Translations under genes and position numbers: made by a program | Shown: piece after piece, positions 35,606 to 44,561 of the stretch | Position numbering within the stretch: the first letter of the stretch is position 1 | Layout: each line of letters opens with the position of its first letter | Origin: Clostridiales bacterium | GTDB taxonomy: Bacteria > Bacillota > Clostridia > Christensenellales > Aristaeellaceae | Assembly: GCA_015056055.1 (NCBI GenBank) | Contig: SVHC01000016.1 | Location: forward strand, 1 to 62,965 | DNA length: 62,965 bases | Direction: 5' to 3' | The notes under the pieces: generated by a model | Database searches by the model: none | Seen by the model: only the letters and a program-made list of their open reading frames with translations | What the model was told of the DNA's origin: nothing

Positions 35606-36510
35606 TGATTTATTCTTCTTTCTATAAAGACCGTCCCGCATATGTGGTGGAAACGGACAGCTTGATCGCTACCCTGCTGCCGGAAGACGGAGCCAAGCTT
35701 ACCTCCCTGCGCCGCAAGACGGACGGAAAAGAGCTGCTGGCCACCAAGCCGGGCGATACCTATCGCGTATTGACCTATGACGGAAGCTATGTAGACAGCG
35801 AATGCAGCGCATTCGATGATATGTTCCCGACCGTTGACCCGGATACGCCTGCCGGAACCAATTACGGTGTCTATCCCGATCACGGCGAATGCTGCCGTCT
35901 GCCGCATGCGGCACGCATCGAAAACGATGCGCTGATCCTCACCGCTCGCTCCCGCATGTTCCCCGTAACGTACGAAAAGATGGTTCAGGCCGGAAAGAAC
36001 GGAGAACTGGTCGTTTCCTACAAGATCGAAAATCACAGCGAAGTTGCGTTCCCGTTCCTGTGGGCAGGTCACATTATGCTCGCAGGCGAAGACGGCGCAG
36101 AGGTGCTGACGCCCTTCACCGGCGAAACGCCCACGGAGATCATGTTTGCCGATTCTGCAAACATGCCCCTTGAGGAACTCCCGCGCGACAGGCTGATGAA
36201 GCACGAACCGGGTGTGGGCACGACTTACAAATTCTATTATCTTGAGCCGATGCCGGAAGGCCTGTTCGGTGTGAAGTATGTTGACGGCACGAAGCTGCTG
36301 TTCACCTTCGACCCCGAAAAACTTCCGTACCTTGGCCTCTGGCTCAACAACGGCGCATTCCAGAACGGATACAGCATCACTCCCGAGCCCTGCACCGTCC
36401 CCTTCGATGCGCCGGAGCGCGCCGCAAAGCGCGGCTATACGTCGACGATTCCCGCCGGCGGTGCCTTCGCCTTTGCGATGCAGATCAATTTGACAGGAGG
36501 AATTGCATGA
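35605..36510 (+). CDS. Aldose 1-epimerase family protein
   Basis: A 301-aa galactose-mutarotase-like beta-sandwich protein. It begins MIYSSFYKDRPAYVVETDSL, and contains GAKLTSLRR, YGVYPDHGECCRLPHA and FPFLWAGHIMLAGEDGAEVL, which fit the mutarotase/DUF4432-like fold. Catalytic His residues may be those in PDHGE and WAGH. The start overlaps the lactonase-like gene stop, and its own stop overlaps the next ATG by four bases, so translation is coupled in both directions. It may supply the right anomer of the operon's sugar substrate. Confidence 0.8.
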   Translation: MIYSSFYKDRPAYVVETDSLIATLLPEDGAKLTSLRRKTDGKELLATKPGDTYRVLTYDGSYVDSECSAFDDMFPTVDPDTPAGTNYGVYPDHGECCRLPHAARIENDALILTARSRMFPVTYEKMVQAGKNGELVVSYKIENHSEVAFPFLWAGHIMLAGEDGAEVLTPFTGETPTEIMFADSANMPLEELPRDRLMKHEPGVGTTYKFYYLEPMPEGLFGVKYVDGTKLLFTFDPEKLPYLGLWLNNGAFQNGYSITPEPCTVPFDAPERAAKRGYTSTIPAGGAFAFAMQINLTGGIA

Positions 36511-37559
36511 AAACGATGAAGGCCGTAACCGTATACGGACCCCGCGATGCACGCATGGAAGATGTACCGATGCCGCAGGCGATTGACGATATGATCATCA
36601 TCAAGGTTCTGCGCACCGGCGTATGCGCAACCGACGATTCCATTTACACCGGCGACAGCAGCTTCATCCGCAGCGGCGAAATCGTATACCCCTGCCGTTT
36701 CGGTCATGAGTATGCCGGCGTAGTCGAAGCTGTCGGCCCCAACGTAACCGAATTCAAGCCGGGCGACCGCGTATATACCGATAACTTTGTTTCCTGCGGC
36801 AAGTGTGAAGCTTGCGCACGCAAGGACTACATGTCCTGTTCACACATCGACAGCGTTGGCACGGTCAATTGCTGGGATGGCTGCTATGCCGAATATATGC
36901 AGATGCCCGAACGCCACGTTTTCCATCTGCCGGATGAACTGAGCATGGACGAAGGCGCACTCATCGAGCCCGCTTCCATCGCATACGACGCATTCAAGGG
37001 CGTTACTCTGACGGAAAACGACACCGCTGTCGTTATCGGCACCGGCGCAATCGGCATGATCTCCGTATGGCTTGCAAAGTACTACGGCGCAGGCAAGGTT
37101 ATTCTTGTCGGTCGTACTCCCGCAAAGCTGGAAGTCGGCAAGCTCGTCGGCGCTGATGATGTCATCAACAGCCGTGAATGCAACGTCATCGAGGCAATCA
37201 AGGAGAAGAGCGGCGGCAAAGGCGCAAGCCTGATCGTGGAAACCTCCGGCTCACCCAGTGCACTGCGCGAAAGCCTTCTGTCCGTAAAGCGTTATGCCCG
37301 CATCTCCATCGTCAGCTTCTACGAGCGCAATCTGGATGATCTGCCCATCGATCCCATCGTTCTGGGCTGCATCACGGTGAAGGGCGCCGCAGGCTGCGAC
37401 GGAAACGCACCGGCAGTATGCGAAATCATGCGCAAAAACCCGGTCAAGCTGACCCCGGTCGTCAGCCACCACATCCCGTTCGAAAACTGCCTGGACGTAT
37501 TTGAAAACGAGCAGAACTATCACGCCACCAAGATCAAGGCAATGATCACGTTCGACTAA
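36507..37559 (+). CDS. Zinc-dependent medium-chain dehydrogenase 2
   Basis: A 350-aa MDR dehydrogenase, clearly different from the first in this operon. It has VCATDDSIY (catalytic Cys), GHEYAGVVEAVG, the zinc knuckle CGKCEACARKDYMSC and nucleotide site VVIGTGAIGMISVWLAKYYG. It resembles sorbitol/xylitol or galactitol-type dehydrogenases. GGAGG is six bases before ATG, and the start overlaps the epimerase stop. Two MDR enzymes plus an SDR suggest at least two redox steps on one carbon skeleton. Confidence 0.9.
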   Translation: MKTMKAVTVYGPRDARMEDVPMPQAIDDMIIIKVLRTGVCATDDSIYTGDSSFIRSGEIVYPCRFGHEYAGVVEAVGPNVTEFKPGDRVYTDNFVSCGKCEACARKDYMSCSHIDSVGTVNCWDGCYAEYMQMPERHVFHLPDELSMDEGALIEPASIAYDAFKGVTLTENDTAVVIGTGAIGMISVWLAKYYGAGKVILVGRTPAKLEVGKLVGADDVINSRECNVIEAIKEKSGGKGASLIVETSGSPSALRESLLSVKRYARISIVSFYERNLDDLPIDPIVLGCITVKGAAGCDGNAPAVCEIMRKNPVKLTPVVSHHIPFENCLDVFENEQNYHATKIKAMITFD

Positions 37560-37592
37560 AATCATTTTTTGATTTCAGAAAGGAGAAACAAC

Positions 37593-38018
37593 ATGGAACT
37601 GAAAAAACTGCCGCCTCTGCAGGTTGAAGTTGCAAAGGTAAAGCCCCTCATCTTCGGCAAGGAATACGAATCCCGCATGATTCTTGACCACGCCATCACC
37701 GGCAGGGACAACGTTATCCAGATGAACCATGGCACCGTTAAGGCCGGCTGCGCTCTCGGCGGCGGCGTTCACGACGAAGACGAAATCTACTACATCCTCT
37801 CCGGCAAGGGCAAGCTCAAGCTGGGCGACGATGTTGTTGACATCGCAGGCGACCAGGTCATCTTCATCCCCGCAGGCGTATTCCACGCACTGGACAACAC
37901 CGAATCCGATCAGGATATGTGCATCCTGACCTTCTGGCGCGACTGGCGCTTCAACGACGCATACGAAGAGCGTATCCGTCAGTGGGGCAAGTCCTTCAAG
38001 ACCATCGACGAAGAATAA
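37593..38018 (+). CDS. Cupin-domain protein
   Basis: A 141-aa single cupin. Motif 1 is GGGVHDEDEIYYILSGKGKL (metal His and Glu) and motif 2 is IPAGVFHALDN. This fits small sugar isomerases, sugar-binding cupins and polyol-pathway accessory proteins. No substrate-specific signature is seen. Start from AAGGAG. It lies between dehydrogenase 2 and the aldolase, so an isomerase step is possible but unproven. Confidence 0.85.
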   Translation: MELKKLPPLQVEVAKVKPLIFGKEYESRMILDHAITGRDNVIQMNHGTVKAGCALGGGVHDEDEIYYILSGKGKLKLGDDVVDIAGDQVIFIPAGVFHALDNTESDQDMCILTFWRDWRFNDAYEERIRQWGKSFKTIDEE

Positions 38019-38059
38019 TCCAATAAAAATATCATTATTATAGAAAGAGGTAATTGAAC

Positions 38060-38713
38060 ATGAAACTCAACAAGATGGTAGACCACACGATTCTTAAGGC
38101 ATTCGCTCAGGAAGAGCACATCGAAAAGCTCTGCGCAGAAGCAAAGCAGTATGACTTCGCATCCGTCTGCATCAACCCCTACAACATTCCGCAGGCCAAG
38201 AAGCTGCTCGAAGGCACCGACGTTAAGGTTTGCACCGTTATCGGCTTCCCTCTCGGCGCAAACACCACCAAAATCAAGGTTGCTGAGACCGAAGATGCTT
38301 ATGAGATGGGCTGCGACGAGTTCGACATGGTTATCAATGTCGGCGCTCTGAAGGATGGCAAGTATGACTACGTTCGCGACGAAATCGCTGCAATCGTAAA
38401 GGCTGCCAAGGGCCGCACCGTTAAGGTCATCATCGAAACCCTCTTCCTCACCGACGAAGAAAAGGTCAAGGCTGTTGAGCTGTCCGCAGAGGCAGGCGCA
38501 CACTTCGTAAAGACCTGCACCGGCTTCAACGAGGGCGTTGCAACCGTTGCTGACATCGCTCTGATGCGCAAGACCGCTCCCGCCAATGTTAAGGTGAAGG
38601 CTTCCTCCGGTATCCGTACCTACGAAGATGCAAAGGCTCTGATCGACGTTGGCGCAGAGCGTCTTGGCACCTCCGCCGGCGCAAAGATCATCGCAGGCGC
38701 TCCCCAGGAATAA
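38060..38713 (+). CDS. deoC: Deoxyribose-phosphate aldolase (DERA)
   Basis: A 217-aa class I aldolase. FVKTCTGF holds the Schiff-base Lys (the usual form is VKTSTGF) and VKASSGIRTYEDA the second conserved Lys; the N-terminal MVDHTILKA and VCTVIGFPLGANTT are family blocks. It normally splits 2-deoxyribose 5-phosphate into glyceraldehyde 3-phosphate and acetaldehyde. No nucleoside genes are nearby, so here it probably cleaves the end product of the surrounding dehydrogenase pathway. Start 38060 after AAAGAGG. Confidence 0.93.
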   Translation: MKLNKMVDHTILKAFAQEEHIEKLCAEAKQYDFASVCINPYNIPQAKKLLEGTDVKVCTVIGFPLGANTTKIKVAETEDAYEMGCDEFDMVINVGALKDGKYDYVRDEIAAIVKAAKGRTVKVIIETLFLTDEEKVKAVELSAEAGAHFVKTCTGFNEGVATVADIALMRKTAPANVKVKASSGIRTYEDAKALIDVGAERLGTSAGAKIIAGAPQE

Positions 38714-38742
38714 TAAGCACTAGCAGGAAAAGGAGAATACCT

Positions 38743-39678
38743 ATGGGAAAAGTCATTGGTCCGGGTTCCCTGATTGCTGATATTACCGGTTTCGCCCCCC
38801 ATCTTCCCATTGGCGGCGAAACGGTAAAAGGCTCTGCCATACGATTTGGCCCCGGTGGAAAAGGATCCAACCAGATGACCGCTGCGCATCGCGCCGGTTC
38901 GGATGCGCGGATCATCGGCTGCCGCGGCGATGACGTTCTCGGTCAGATTCTCAAAAAGCACTACGAAACCGAAGGCATGAGCGAAGAATACGTCACCGTT
39001 CTTCCTGACGGCGAAACCGGCGGCGCATTCATCGAAGTCGACGAAACCGATGCACAGAACCGCATCATCGTCGTCTTCGGTGCAAACGAGCAGGTAACGA
39101 GAGAATCCGTTCTGGCTGCCGAGAAGGATTTTGCCGATTGTGACGCAGTGCTGACCCAGCTGGAAACCACCGTAGAAGCTGTAATGGCAACCAAAGAGCT
39201 GGCTCAGAAGTACAATAAGCCTTTCATCCTCAATCCCGCCCCGTACGATAACGTACCCCGCGAGATTTTCCAGGGCATTGACTTCGTAACTCCCAACGAG
39301 ACCGAGGCAGAAGGTTTCACCGGCATCAAGGTTGATACCATCGAGGATTGCCGTGAGGCTGCAAAGGTCTTCTTCTCCATGGGCGTCAAGAACGTCGTCA
39401 TCACCCTCGGCGTGCGCGGCGTATTCTTCATGAACGAGAAGGAAGAGCTGTTCGTGCCCGCACTGAAGGTAAAGGCCATCGAAACCACCGGCGCAGGTGA
39501 TGCCTTCAACGGCGGCTTCGCAACCGCAATCGCGGACGGACTCCCGGTTGAAACGGCGCTCAAGTTCGCAACCTGCACGGCGGCGATCTCCGTCACCCGT
39601 CTGGGTTCTTCCCCGTCCATGCCCTATCGTCACGAGATTCTTGCCTTGATGGAGCAGGAATTCGGCATCACTCTGTAA
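38743..39678 (+). CDS. PfkB-family sugar kinase (ribokinase/deoxyribokinase-like)
   Basis: A 311-aa kinase. The N-terminal GPGGKGSNQMTAAHRAG is the ribokinase sugar site and the C-terminal TTGAGDAFNGGFATAIADG carries the catalytic Asp and anion hole. It lies directly after DERA, the order expected if it makes the phosphorylated sugar that DERA cleaves (ribokinase or deoxyribokinase activity). Start from AAAAGGAG. The substrate cannot be fixed from sequence. Confidence 0.92.
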   Translation: MGKVIGPGSLIADITGFAPHLPIGGETVKGSAIRFGPGGKGSNQMTAAHRAGSDARIIGCRGDDVLGQILKKHYETEGMSEEYVTVLPDGETGGAFIEVDETDAQNRIIVVFGANEQVTRESVLAAEKDFADCDAVLTQLETTVEAVMATKELAQKYNKPFILNPAPYDNVPREIFQGIDFVTPNETEAEGFTGIKVDTIEDCREAAKVFFSMGVKNVVITLGVRGVFFMNEKEELFVPALKVKAIETTGAGDAFNGGFATAIADGLPVETALKFATCTAAISVTRLGSSPSMPYRHEILALMEQEFGITL

Positions 39679-39693
39679 TTTGGAGACGTACAT

Positions 39694-40674
39694 ATGGATT
39701 TCCTATCAAACTTTCTCGCAGTTGCGGAAAAAGTAGGACTTCTGTTCCTCATCATTCTGCTCGGTTTTATCTGTCAGCGTAAAAAGATTCTGACGGAGCA
39801 GGCCAACAAGAGCATGGGTGACATCGTAATGTACTTTGTTACGCCCTGCGTCATTATCAATGCTTTCAGCGCAACCCTCTATCCCAGAGCGGAGCTGATG
39901 GGTCTTCTGAAAAACATCGGTCTCGTCGCGCTGATTGCCGTGGTTGCCCATCTGGCAATGATCTTCGCCGTCTACTTCATCTTCCGTTTTTCGGATGAGA
40001 ATCGCCGCAGGCTGATGCGGTTTGCAGCGGTGTTCTCCAATGCTGGATTCATCGCACTGCCGCTTGCGCAGGCTCTCATCGATACGCCCACTTCCCATGA
40101 AGGTGCGCTGTATGCTGCGGTATATCTTGCCGTATTCAACATTGCGCTGTGGACGTGGGGTCTTGTGGATATGAACGGCGACAAGAAGGCCATGAACATC
40201 CAGAAGATCATCTTCAATCCCGGCATCATCGGCGTTGTTGTCGGCATGATTTTCTTCCTTTCCCCCATGTACATGTCCGGCGAAGGTCTGCGCCTCCCCG
40301 GTGTACTGGCCGATGCGATCTCCTCTGTGGGCGCGCTGAATCTTCCGCTCCCCATGCTGATCATCGGCTATTACCTCGGCAAGGCTGATCTTCTGGCGGC
40401 ATTCAAGGACAAGTGGTCCTACCTGTGCATCGGGCTTCGCCTTCTGGCATTCCCGCTTCTGGTGCTTGCAATCCTCTGGGCATGCGGCATCAGCGGCAAT
40501 GTGCTGATCGTTTCCGTTATCGGTGCCAGCGCTCCTGTCGGAGCCACTGCGACGATTTTCGCCGCAAAGTTTGGCCGCGATACCGAACTGTCCGTTCGCC
40601 TGGTATCCCTGTCCACCATTCTGTCCATGGTCACGATGCCGCTCATCGTTGGCCTTACGCGAATGATTGCGTAA
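39694..40674 (+). CDS. AEC-family (auxin efflux carrier-like) transporter
   Basis: A 326-aa membrane protein with about ten hydrophobic segments and the AEC-type CQRKKILTEQANKSMGDIVMY start and NAGFIALPLAQALI block. Family members move organic acids, amino acids or other small anions. As the last gene of the operon it is the best candidate for substrate uptake or product export; an acid rather than a neutral sugar would fit the family. Start from GGAG before ATG. Followed by a bidirectional terminator. Confidence 0.85.
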   Translation: MDFLSNFLAVAEKVGLLFLIILLGFICQRKKILTEQANKSMGDIVMYFVTPCVIINAFSATLYPRAELMGLLKNIGLVALIAVVAHLAMIFAVYFIFRFSDENRRRLMRFAAVFSNAGFIALPLAQALIDTPTSHEGALYAAVYLAVFNIALWTWGLVDMNGDKKAMNIQKIIFNPGIIGVVVGMIFFLSPMYMSGEGLRLPGVLADAISSVGALNLPLPMLIIGYYLGKADLLAAFKDKWSYLCIGLRLLAFPLLVLAILWACGISGNVLIVSVIGASAPVGATATIFAAKFGRDTELSVRLVSLSTILSMVTMPLIVGLTRMIA

Positions 40675-40695
40675 CAGGGCATAAATGCTTACATT

Positions 40696-40725
40696 AAAGG
40701 CGCACCCTTTCGGGTGCGCCTTTTT
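40696..40725. terminator. Bidirectional terminator
   Basis: Stem AAAGGCGCACCC/GGGTGCGCCTTT with flanking A and T runs, between convergent genes. Confidence 0.9.
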
Positions 40726-40738
40726 CATGCTGACCTTT

Positions 40739-43201
40739 TTATTTTACCGTCCTGATAATCCGTACCTGAGGGCAGCCTTCAAACGCGTCGGTTTCCACAA
40801 CCGTATCAACCGGAATGTATACGCGCCTGAGTTCCGTGCATCCGGCGAAGGCCCCATTGCCGATGTAGCTGCATCCATGCGGGACAACAACTTCCTGAAT
40901 CGATACATTGTTCATAAAGGCCTCTGCTTCGATCCGCTCGGTTCCTGCCGGAAGGTTCAGCCGATTCTCATATGTCACTTCGCGGATACGGTACGATACG
41001 GAATCCGCATTCGGATCCACTGTATCGCCCCACTCGGTATCTTTCGTCCATACATAGGTTGTAACAGCCGTGCGTTCCTGATAGCGGTGGCCCATATAGT
41101 ACAGCGACATCGGACTCGATGAGCCATAGGCGCAGCTTGCCAGTCCGCCTGCCCACTGGCCTACATTCCATCTCAGGCGATATACGGTAATGCTGGGATT
41201 CGTCTCATCCGGCCCCTGCCACGCTATATCAAACTGACCATTGTTATCCATTCTGGTGTGATTGCAGAATTTACTTGTCCAGAAATATTCTACAGCGCTG
41301 CTTCCATCACAATAATGATAGTAGAACGTGCCAAGATACACAAGAGTATCCGATTCCTGCAAACGATTGGGGCTTTCGGAATAAAGCACATTGCCGTTCA
41401 CATAGGTTGTTTTGCTGTCAGTAATCGTCCAGCCTTCGCCGGGCGATTCTGCCTGTTCGCGCTCATTGTAGATATTCAGATACTGGATTTCCGCATCCTG
41501 CAAATCATCCGGCAGTTCATCCAGATACATCCACTCGTCATCAAAAACCATAAATTCCCTTGAGGCAAACTCGCTGCGGGAATCGTCCGTCTTGTTGACG
41601 GCACACACATATGCTGTGTACTCGCCGTGTTCCTCCAGCGCAATTGAGCAGGAAGTTCCGGAAATATCCCAGTCTGCCCAGACATAATCGTCAACATTCC
41701 CCTTGGGATATACAAAAACCTCATAGGCACGATCGTCATTCGCATCAATCAACGGAGATTCATTCCATGAAAGATGAATGACGCGCCCGAGAACCGTAAG
41801 ATCCGTGATTATGGGAATTTCCAGTCCGGTTCCGACAGTCACCGTGCAGCTTGCAGCAAACCGATCATTGTAGGTCGATGTCACCGTAATTCTGCATGTA
41901 CCCTCGCCGCGCGCGGTTACAAGTCCGGTGGAATCCACGGTAGCCACCGATTCATCCGAACTCCTCCATGCAACTCCGCGCTTATTCAGCGGCACCGCCT
42001 GCCAGGGTTGATAGGTCACCTTCAGCTGTTCTGTCTGTCCGCGCCGCAATTCCACCTCCGTTTTGGAGCAAGTGATTCCGGCAAGAATCTCGCCGCTGAA
42101 CATCTGGAATCTCAGCCGCTGAGCAATTGTATCATTCGTATCCCAAAGCTGGATATTGGTGCCATCCGTCGTGTACCCACCCGCGGCATCCATAGAACGC
42201 GACGGCGAAGCTTCGGGAGACAGGCGGTAATAGCCGTCTCCATTTTCGTAGATATACCATCTCTGGTAAACCTGACTGGGATTGCCGTCAGGCCAGCGGG
42301 TATGCAGACTGATATTGGTGCCATTCACAGTTCCACCGTTTGCCAGGTCCATAACGCGTCCATCGCGAAGGTTGGTGATAATGTAGCTTCCGTTCCCCAT
42401 CCGGTCAAAGCGCCAATCCTGGCCGGCAATATCTTTATCCGTATCCAGCTCAATATTGCCCGAATCAACTGCGCCAATCGCCATATTGCCCTCAACAAGA
42501 TAAATCTTGGCAAGGAAGGAATCGCCGAGATCAACGGGCGTTCTCTTATTGGGAAGAAAACCGCTTGTACGGTACATAAAATCATTCAACTGTCCATAAT
42601 AATCGCTGATAAAATCGGAAAGATGCTGATACAGCACAACACCGCTGTATGTGGGACTCATAATTTTAAATGATCCCCAGTTTACATAATCGGTGGGGCC
42701 GTCGTATCCATAAATGATGACCCAATGCGGAGAGGGATCCCATCTGTGAATCATAACGGGATTCCCCGCATTCAGCTGGGCAAGAACCGCCTCCGGGCTC
42801 ATTGCTCCATACCGCACATAGCCGGTTATCGGATAGGGAATCGACTCAACAAATGTGTCTCCTGTCAAGCTTGCCCAAGGGACGTTGGGGTTTCTGGCAG
42901 CAAACGTGCGATAATACACGTACTCGTCTTCACTGCCATATCCCGCAAAATAGGATTCCACCATGCACAAGCATACCATGCCGCAATCGACATATGCTCC
43001 GTTATCAGTGGTATCGATCCAAACGCCTCTCGGATTGACATCCAGCGGGATCGTAAATCCCCGGCGTTGCGCATATTCGGGGATTCCACTGATTTGAACA
43101 TATGCCTTGGCCGACAAAAACGAAAATGTTCCAATCAGTACCACCAGAAAAACCGTCAGTACCCGCATCACTTTTATTCGAAATGTTTCGCAGCCGTTCA
43201 T
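40739..43201 (-). CDS. Secreted C39-like cysteine peptidase with ricin-B, Big2 and LRR domains
   Basis: An 820-aa exported protein; hydrophobic signal at about residues 12-32. Residues about 60-190 look like a papain-fold C39-like domain, with Cys in AYVDCGMVCLCM and His in SPHWVIIYGYD. A ricin-B/CBM13-like lectin domain follows (QDWRFDRMGNGSYIITNL, RVMDLANGGTVNGTNISLH). Next is a Big2-type domain (VAWRSSDESVATVDSTGLV), a fibronectin-like segment, and a short LRR_5 tail (IEAEAFMNNVSIQEVVVP, IGNGAFAGC). Start after AGAGGTGG. No cell-wall anchor was seen. It may bind and process surface or host glycoproteins, but the target is unknown. Confidence 0.78.
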   Translation of the reverse strand: MNGCETFRIKVMRVLTVFLVVLIGTFSFLSAKAYVQISGIPEYAQRRGFTIPLDVNPRGVWIDTTDNGAYVDCGMVCLCMVESYFAGYGSEDEYVYYRTFAARNPNVPWASLTGDTFVESIPYPITGYVRYGAMSPEAVLAQLNAGNPVMIHRWDPSPHWVIIYGYDGPTDYVNWGSFKIMSPTYSGVVLYQHLSDFISDYYGQLNDFMYRTSGFLPNKRTPVDLGDSFLAKIYLVEGNMAIGAVDSGNIELDTDKDIAGQDWRFDRMGNGSYIITNLRDGRVMDLANGGTVNGTNISLHTRWPDGNPSQVYQRWYIYENGDGYYRLSPEASPSRSMDAAGGYTTDGTNIQLWDTNDTIAQRLRFQMFSGEILAGITCSKTEVELRRGQTEQLKVTYQPWQAVPLNKRGVAWRSSDESVATVDSTGLVTARGEGTCRITVTSTYNDRFAASCTVTVGTGLEIPIITDLTVLGRVIHLSWNESPLIDANDDRAYEVFVYPKGNVDDYVWADWDISGTSCSIALEEHGEYTAYVCAVNKTDDSRSEFASREFMVFDDEWMYLDELPDDLQDAEIQYLNIYNEREQAESPGEGWTITDSKTTYVNGNVLYSESPNRLQESDTLVYLGTFYYHYCDGSSAVEYFWTSKFCNHTRMDNNGQFDIAWQGPDETNPSITVYRLRWNVGQWAGGLASCAYGSSSPMSLYYMGHRYQERTAVTTYVWTKDTEWGDTVDPNADSVSYRIREVTYENRLNLPAGTERIEAEAFMNNVSIQEVVVPHGCSYIGNGAFAGCTELRRVYIPVDTVVETDAFEGCPQVRIIRTVK

Positions 43202-43265
43202 ACGTCCACCTCTTATCCAATTTTGCCATCACAGTATACCACACAAATGTAAAGTGAGCCTGCAA

Positions 43266-44390
43266 TTATTCTCCGCAAGCACGGTTGATCACCGCACGCA
43301 GTCTTGCATCCGGCGATACAATGCGCCCTTCCAGCACATCCTCCGGGCGGAATACCGCCATCAGAATTTCGCGTGCGTTTGTGCGTTCACGGTCATAAAT
43401 CACATAAATGCGCCCATCCGGCCCTTCAAAACCATCGGGATAGCTGATATCCGGGCGCGTATCCAGCATAAGTCCGCCGATCCAGCTTCTGCCATCATCT
43501 TTGGAGAGCATCGCCATCAGGTTATCGCGGCGCTTCCATACCTCCGTGCTGATTGCATTGGTGGGATTCACATGGTTTACCAGCAGAAGATCACCCGTGG
43601 AAAGCCGCGTGATAAACGCGCGGGAATTGGGACCTGTATGCCCAGACGGCCCAATATTCTCCCAACTCTTTCCGCCATCGGAAGAGAATGCCTGCCCAAG
43701 CCCATATACCGTGCGGGTCAGCATCCACAGTCGCCCGTCCGTGAGTTCAATAATGGAATGCTCGTCAAACACTCTGCCGGGTACTTTTACACAGCTGAGA
43801 TGAGAAAATGTTTCGCCCGCATCACGGCTTACATACACATTCGCGCCGATTTCGCTTTCCAGTTCCGGATGTCCGGAGCCTGCAATCTGCGCGTAATCCG
43901 TACCCCACAGGGAACACGGCATCAGCCAGTCACCGTTTTTGAGCACGGTGGGTTTATTCATCATGATTCCGTTTGCGATGCGGCGCGGCGGCGTAAAATC
44001 GGGCCGATCGGCATCCGCATTCGCCGTGTGCATTGCCCACACGCCAACTCGTCCATCAAACTGCCCGTATTCGCTCTGCGCCCAGAAAATCCACAGCTGC
44101 CCATCGGGTGCCAGCCAAATGCATTCATCAAAGCAGCGTACATTTGGGTCTTCATGCTCAATGATCAGCCAGCCGTCCGTCCATGTTGCGCCATCATCGT
44201 CGCTTTTTTCCACCACGATAAAATTGCCCGGCTTTTCGCCGTCCATTCCGCTGTACCATGCGACAAACAGGCGATTCCCCGCGCTTTTTGCCAGCGCCGG
44301 AATCCCCTGAAAAACGCGTCCTTCCGCCAGATATTTCTTCTCCTTCGGCTGCCAAAGCAGGCGAGCCGGGGTCATGCTTCCGATATTCAT
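43266..44390 (-). CDS. Sialidase-fold (BNR/Asp-box) protein 1
   Basis: A 374-aa six-bladed propeller protein with at least four Asp boxes: SDDDGATW, SRDAGETF, SSDGGKSW and SKDDGRSW. No signal peptide. DISYPDGFEGPDGRIYVIYDR near the C-terminus is typical of the exo-sialidase-like BNR_2 family. It lacks an obvious full sialidase Arg triad in recognisable motifs, so it may hydrolyse another glycan. Start from GGAG 9 bases before ATG. Divergent from a second sialidase-fold gene. Confidence 0.8.
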   Translation of the reverse strand: MNIGSMTPARLLWQPKEKKYLAEGRVFQGIPALAKSAGNRLFVAWYSGMDGEKPGNFIVVEKSDDDGATWTDGWLIIEHEDPNVRCFDECIWLAPDGQLWIFWAQSEYGQFDGRVGVWAMHTANADADRPDFTPPRRIANGIMMNKPTVLKNGDWLMPCSLWGTDYAQIAGSGHPELESEIGANVYVSRDAGETFSHLSCVKVPGRVFDEHSIIELTDGRLWMLTRTVYGLGQAFSSDGGKSWENIGPSGHTGPNSRAFITRLSTGDLLLVNHVNPTNAISTEVWKRRDNLMAMLSKDDGRSWIGGLMLDTRPDISYPDGFEGPDGRIYVIYDRERTNAREILMAVFRPEDVLEGRIVSPDARLRAVINRACGE

Positions 44391-44431
44391 AAAAGAGTCT
44401 CCTTTGCAGGCAAACTAAGAATTCTACCAAT

Positions 44432-44460
44432 ATTATAACAGCCGCATACCATGTTGTAAA
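44432..44460 (-). promoter_or_regulatory. Promoter of sialidase-fold gene 1
   Basis: TTTACA (44455-44460), 17-bp spacer, TATAAT (44432-44437) on the minus strand. Confidence 0.75.
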
Positions 44461-44477
44461 TCGCCGAACACCAAAGC

Positions 44478-44505
44478 TTGCATATTGGTATACAATGCGT
44501 ATAAT
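44478..44505 (+). promoter_or_regulatory. Promoter of sialidase-fold gene 2
   Basis: TTGCAT (44478-44483), 16-bp spacer, TATAAT (44500-44505), back to back with the minus-strand promoter. Confidence 0.75.
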
Positions 44506-44561
44506 ATAAATCAGCAGCCGTTCCGTATTGCTTCAGCGGATAGCCGCGAAAGGATGATACG

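Noticed and set aside
32963-35641. Long open frame on the minus strand opposite the dehydrogenase, SDR and lactonase genes
   Set aside because: Same reason: it mirrors strongly biased, well-supported plus-strand genes and has no domain signal.
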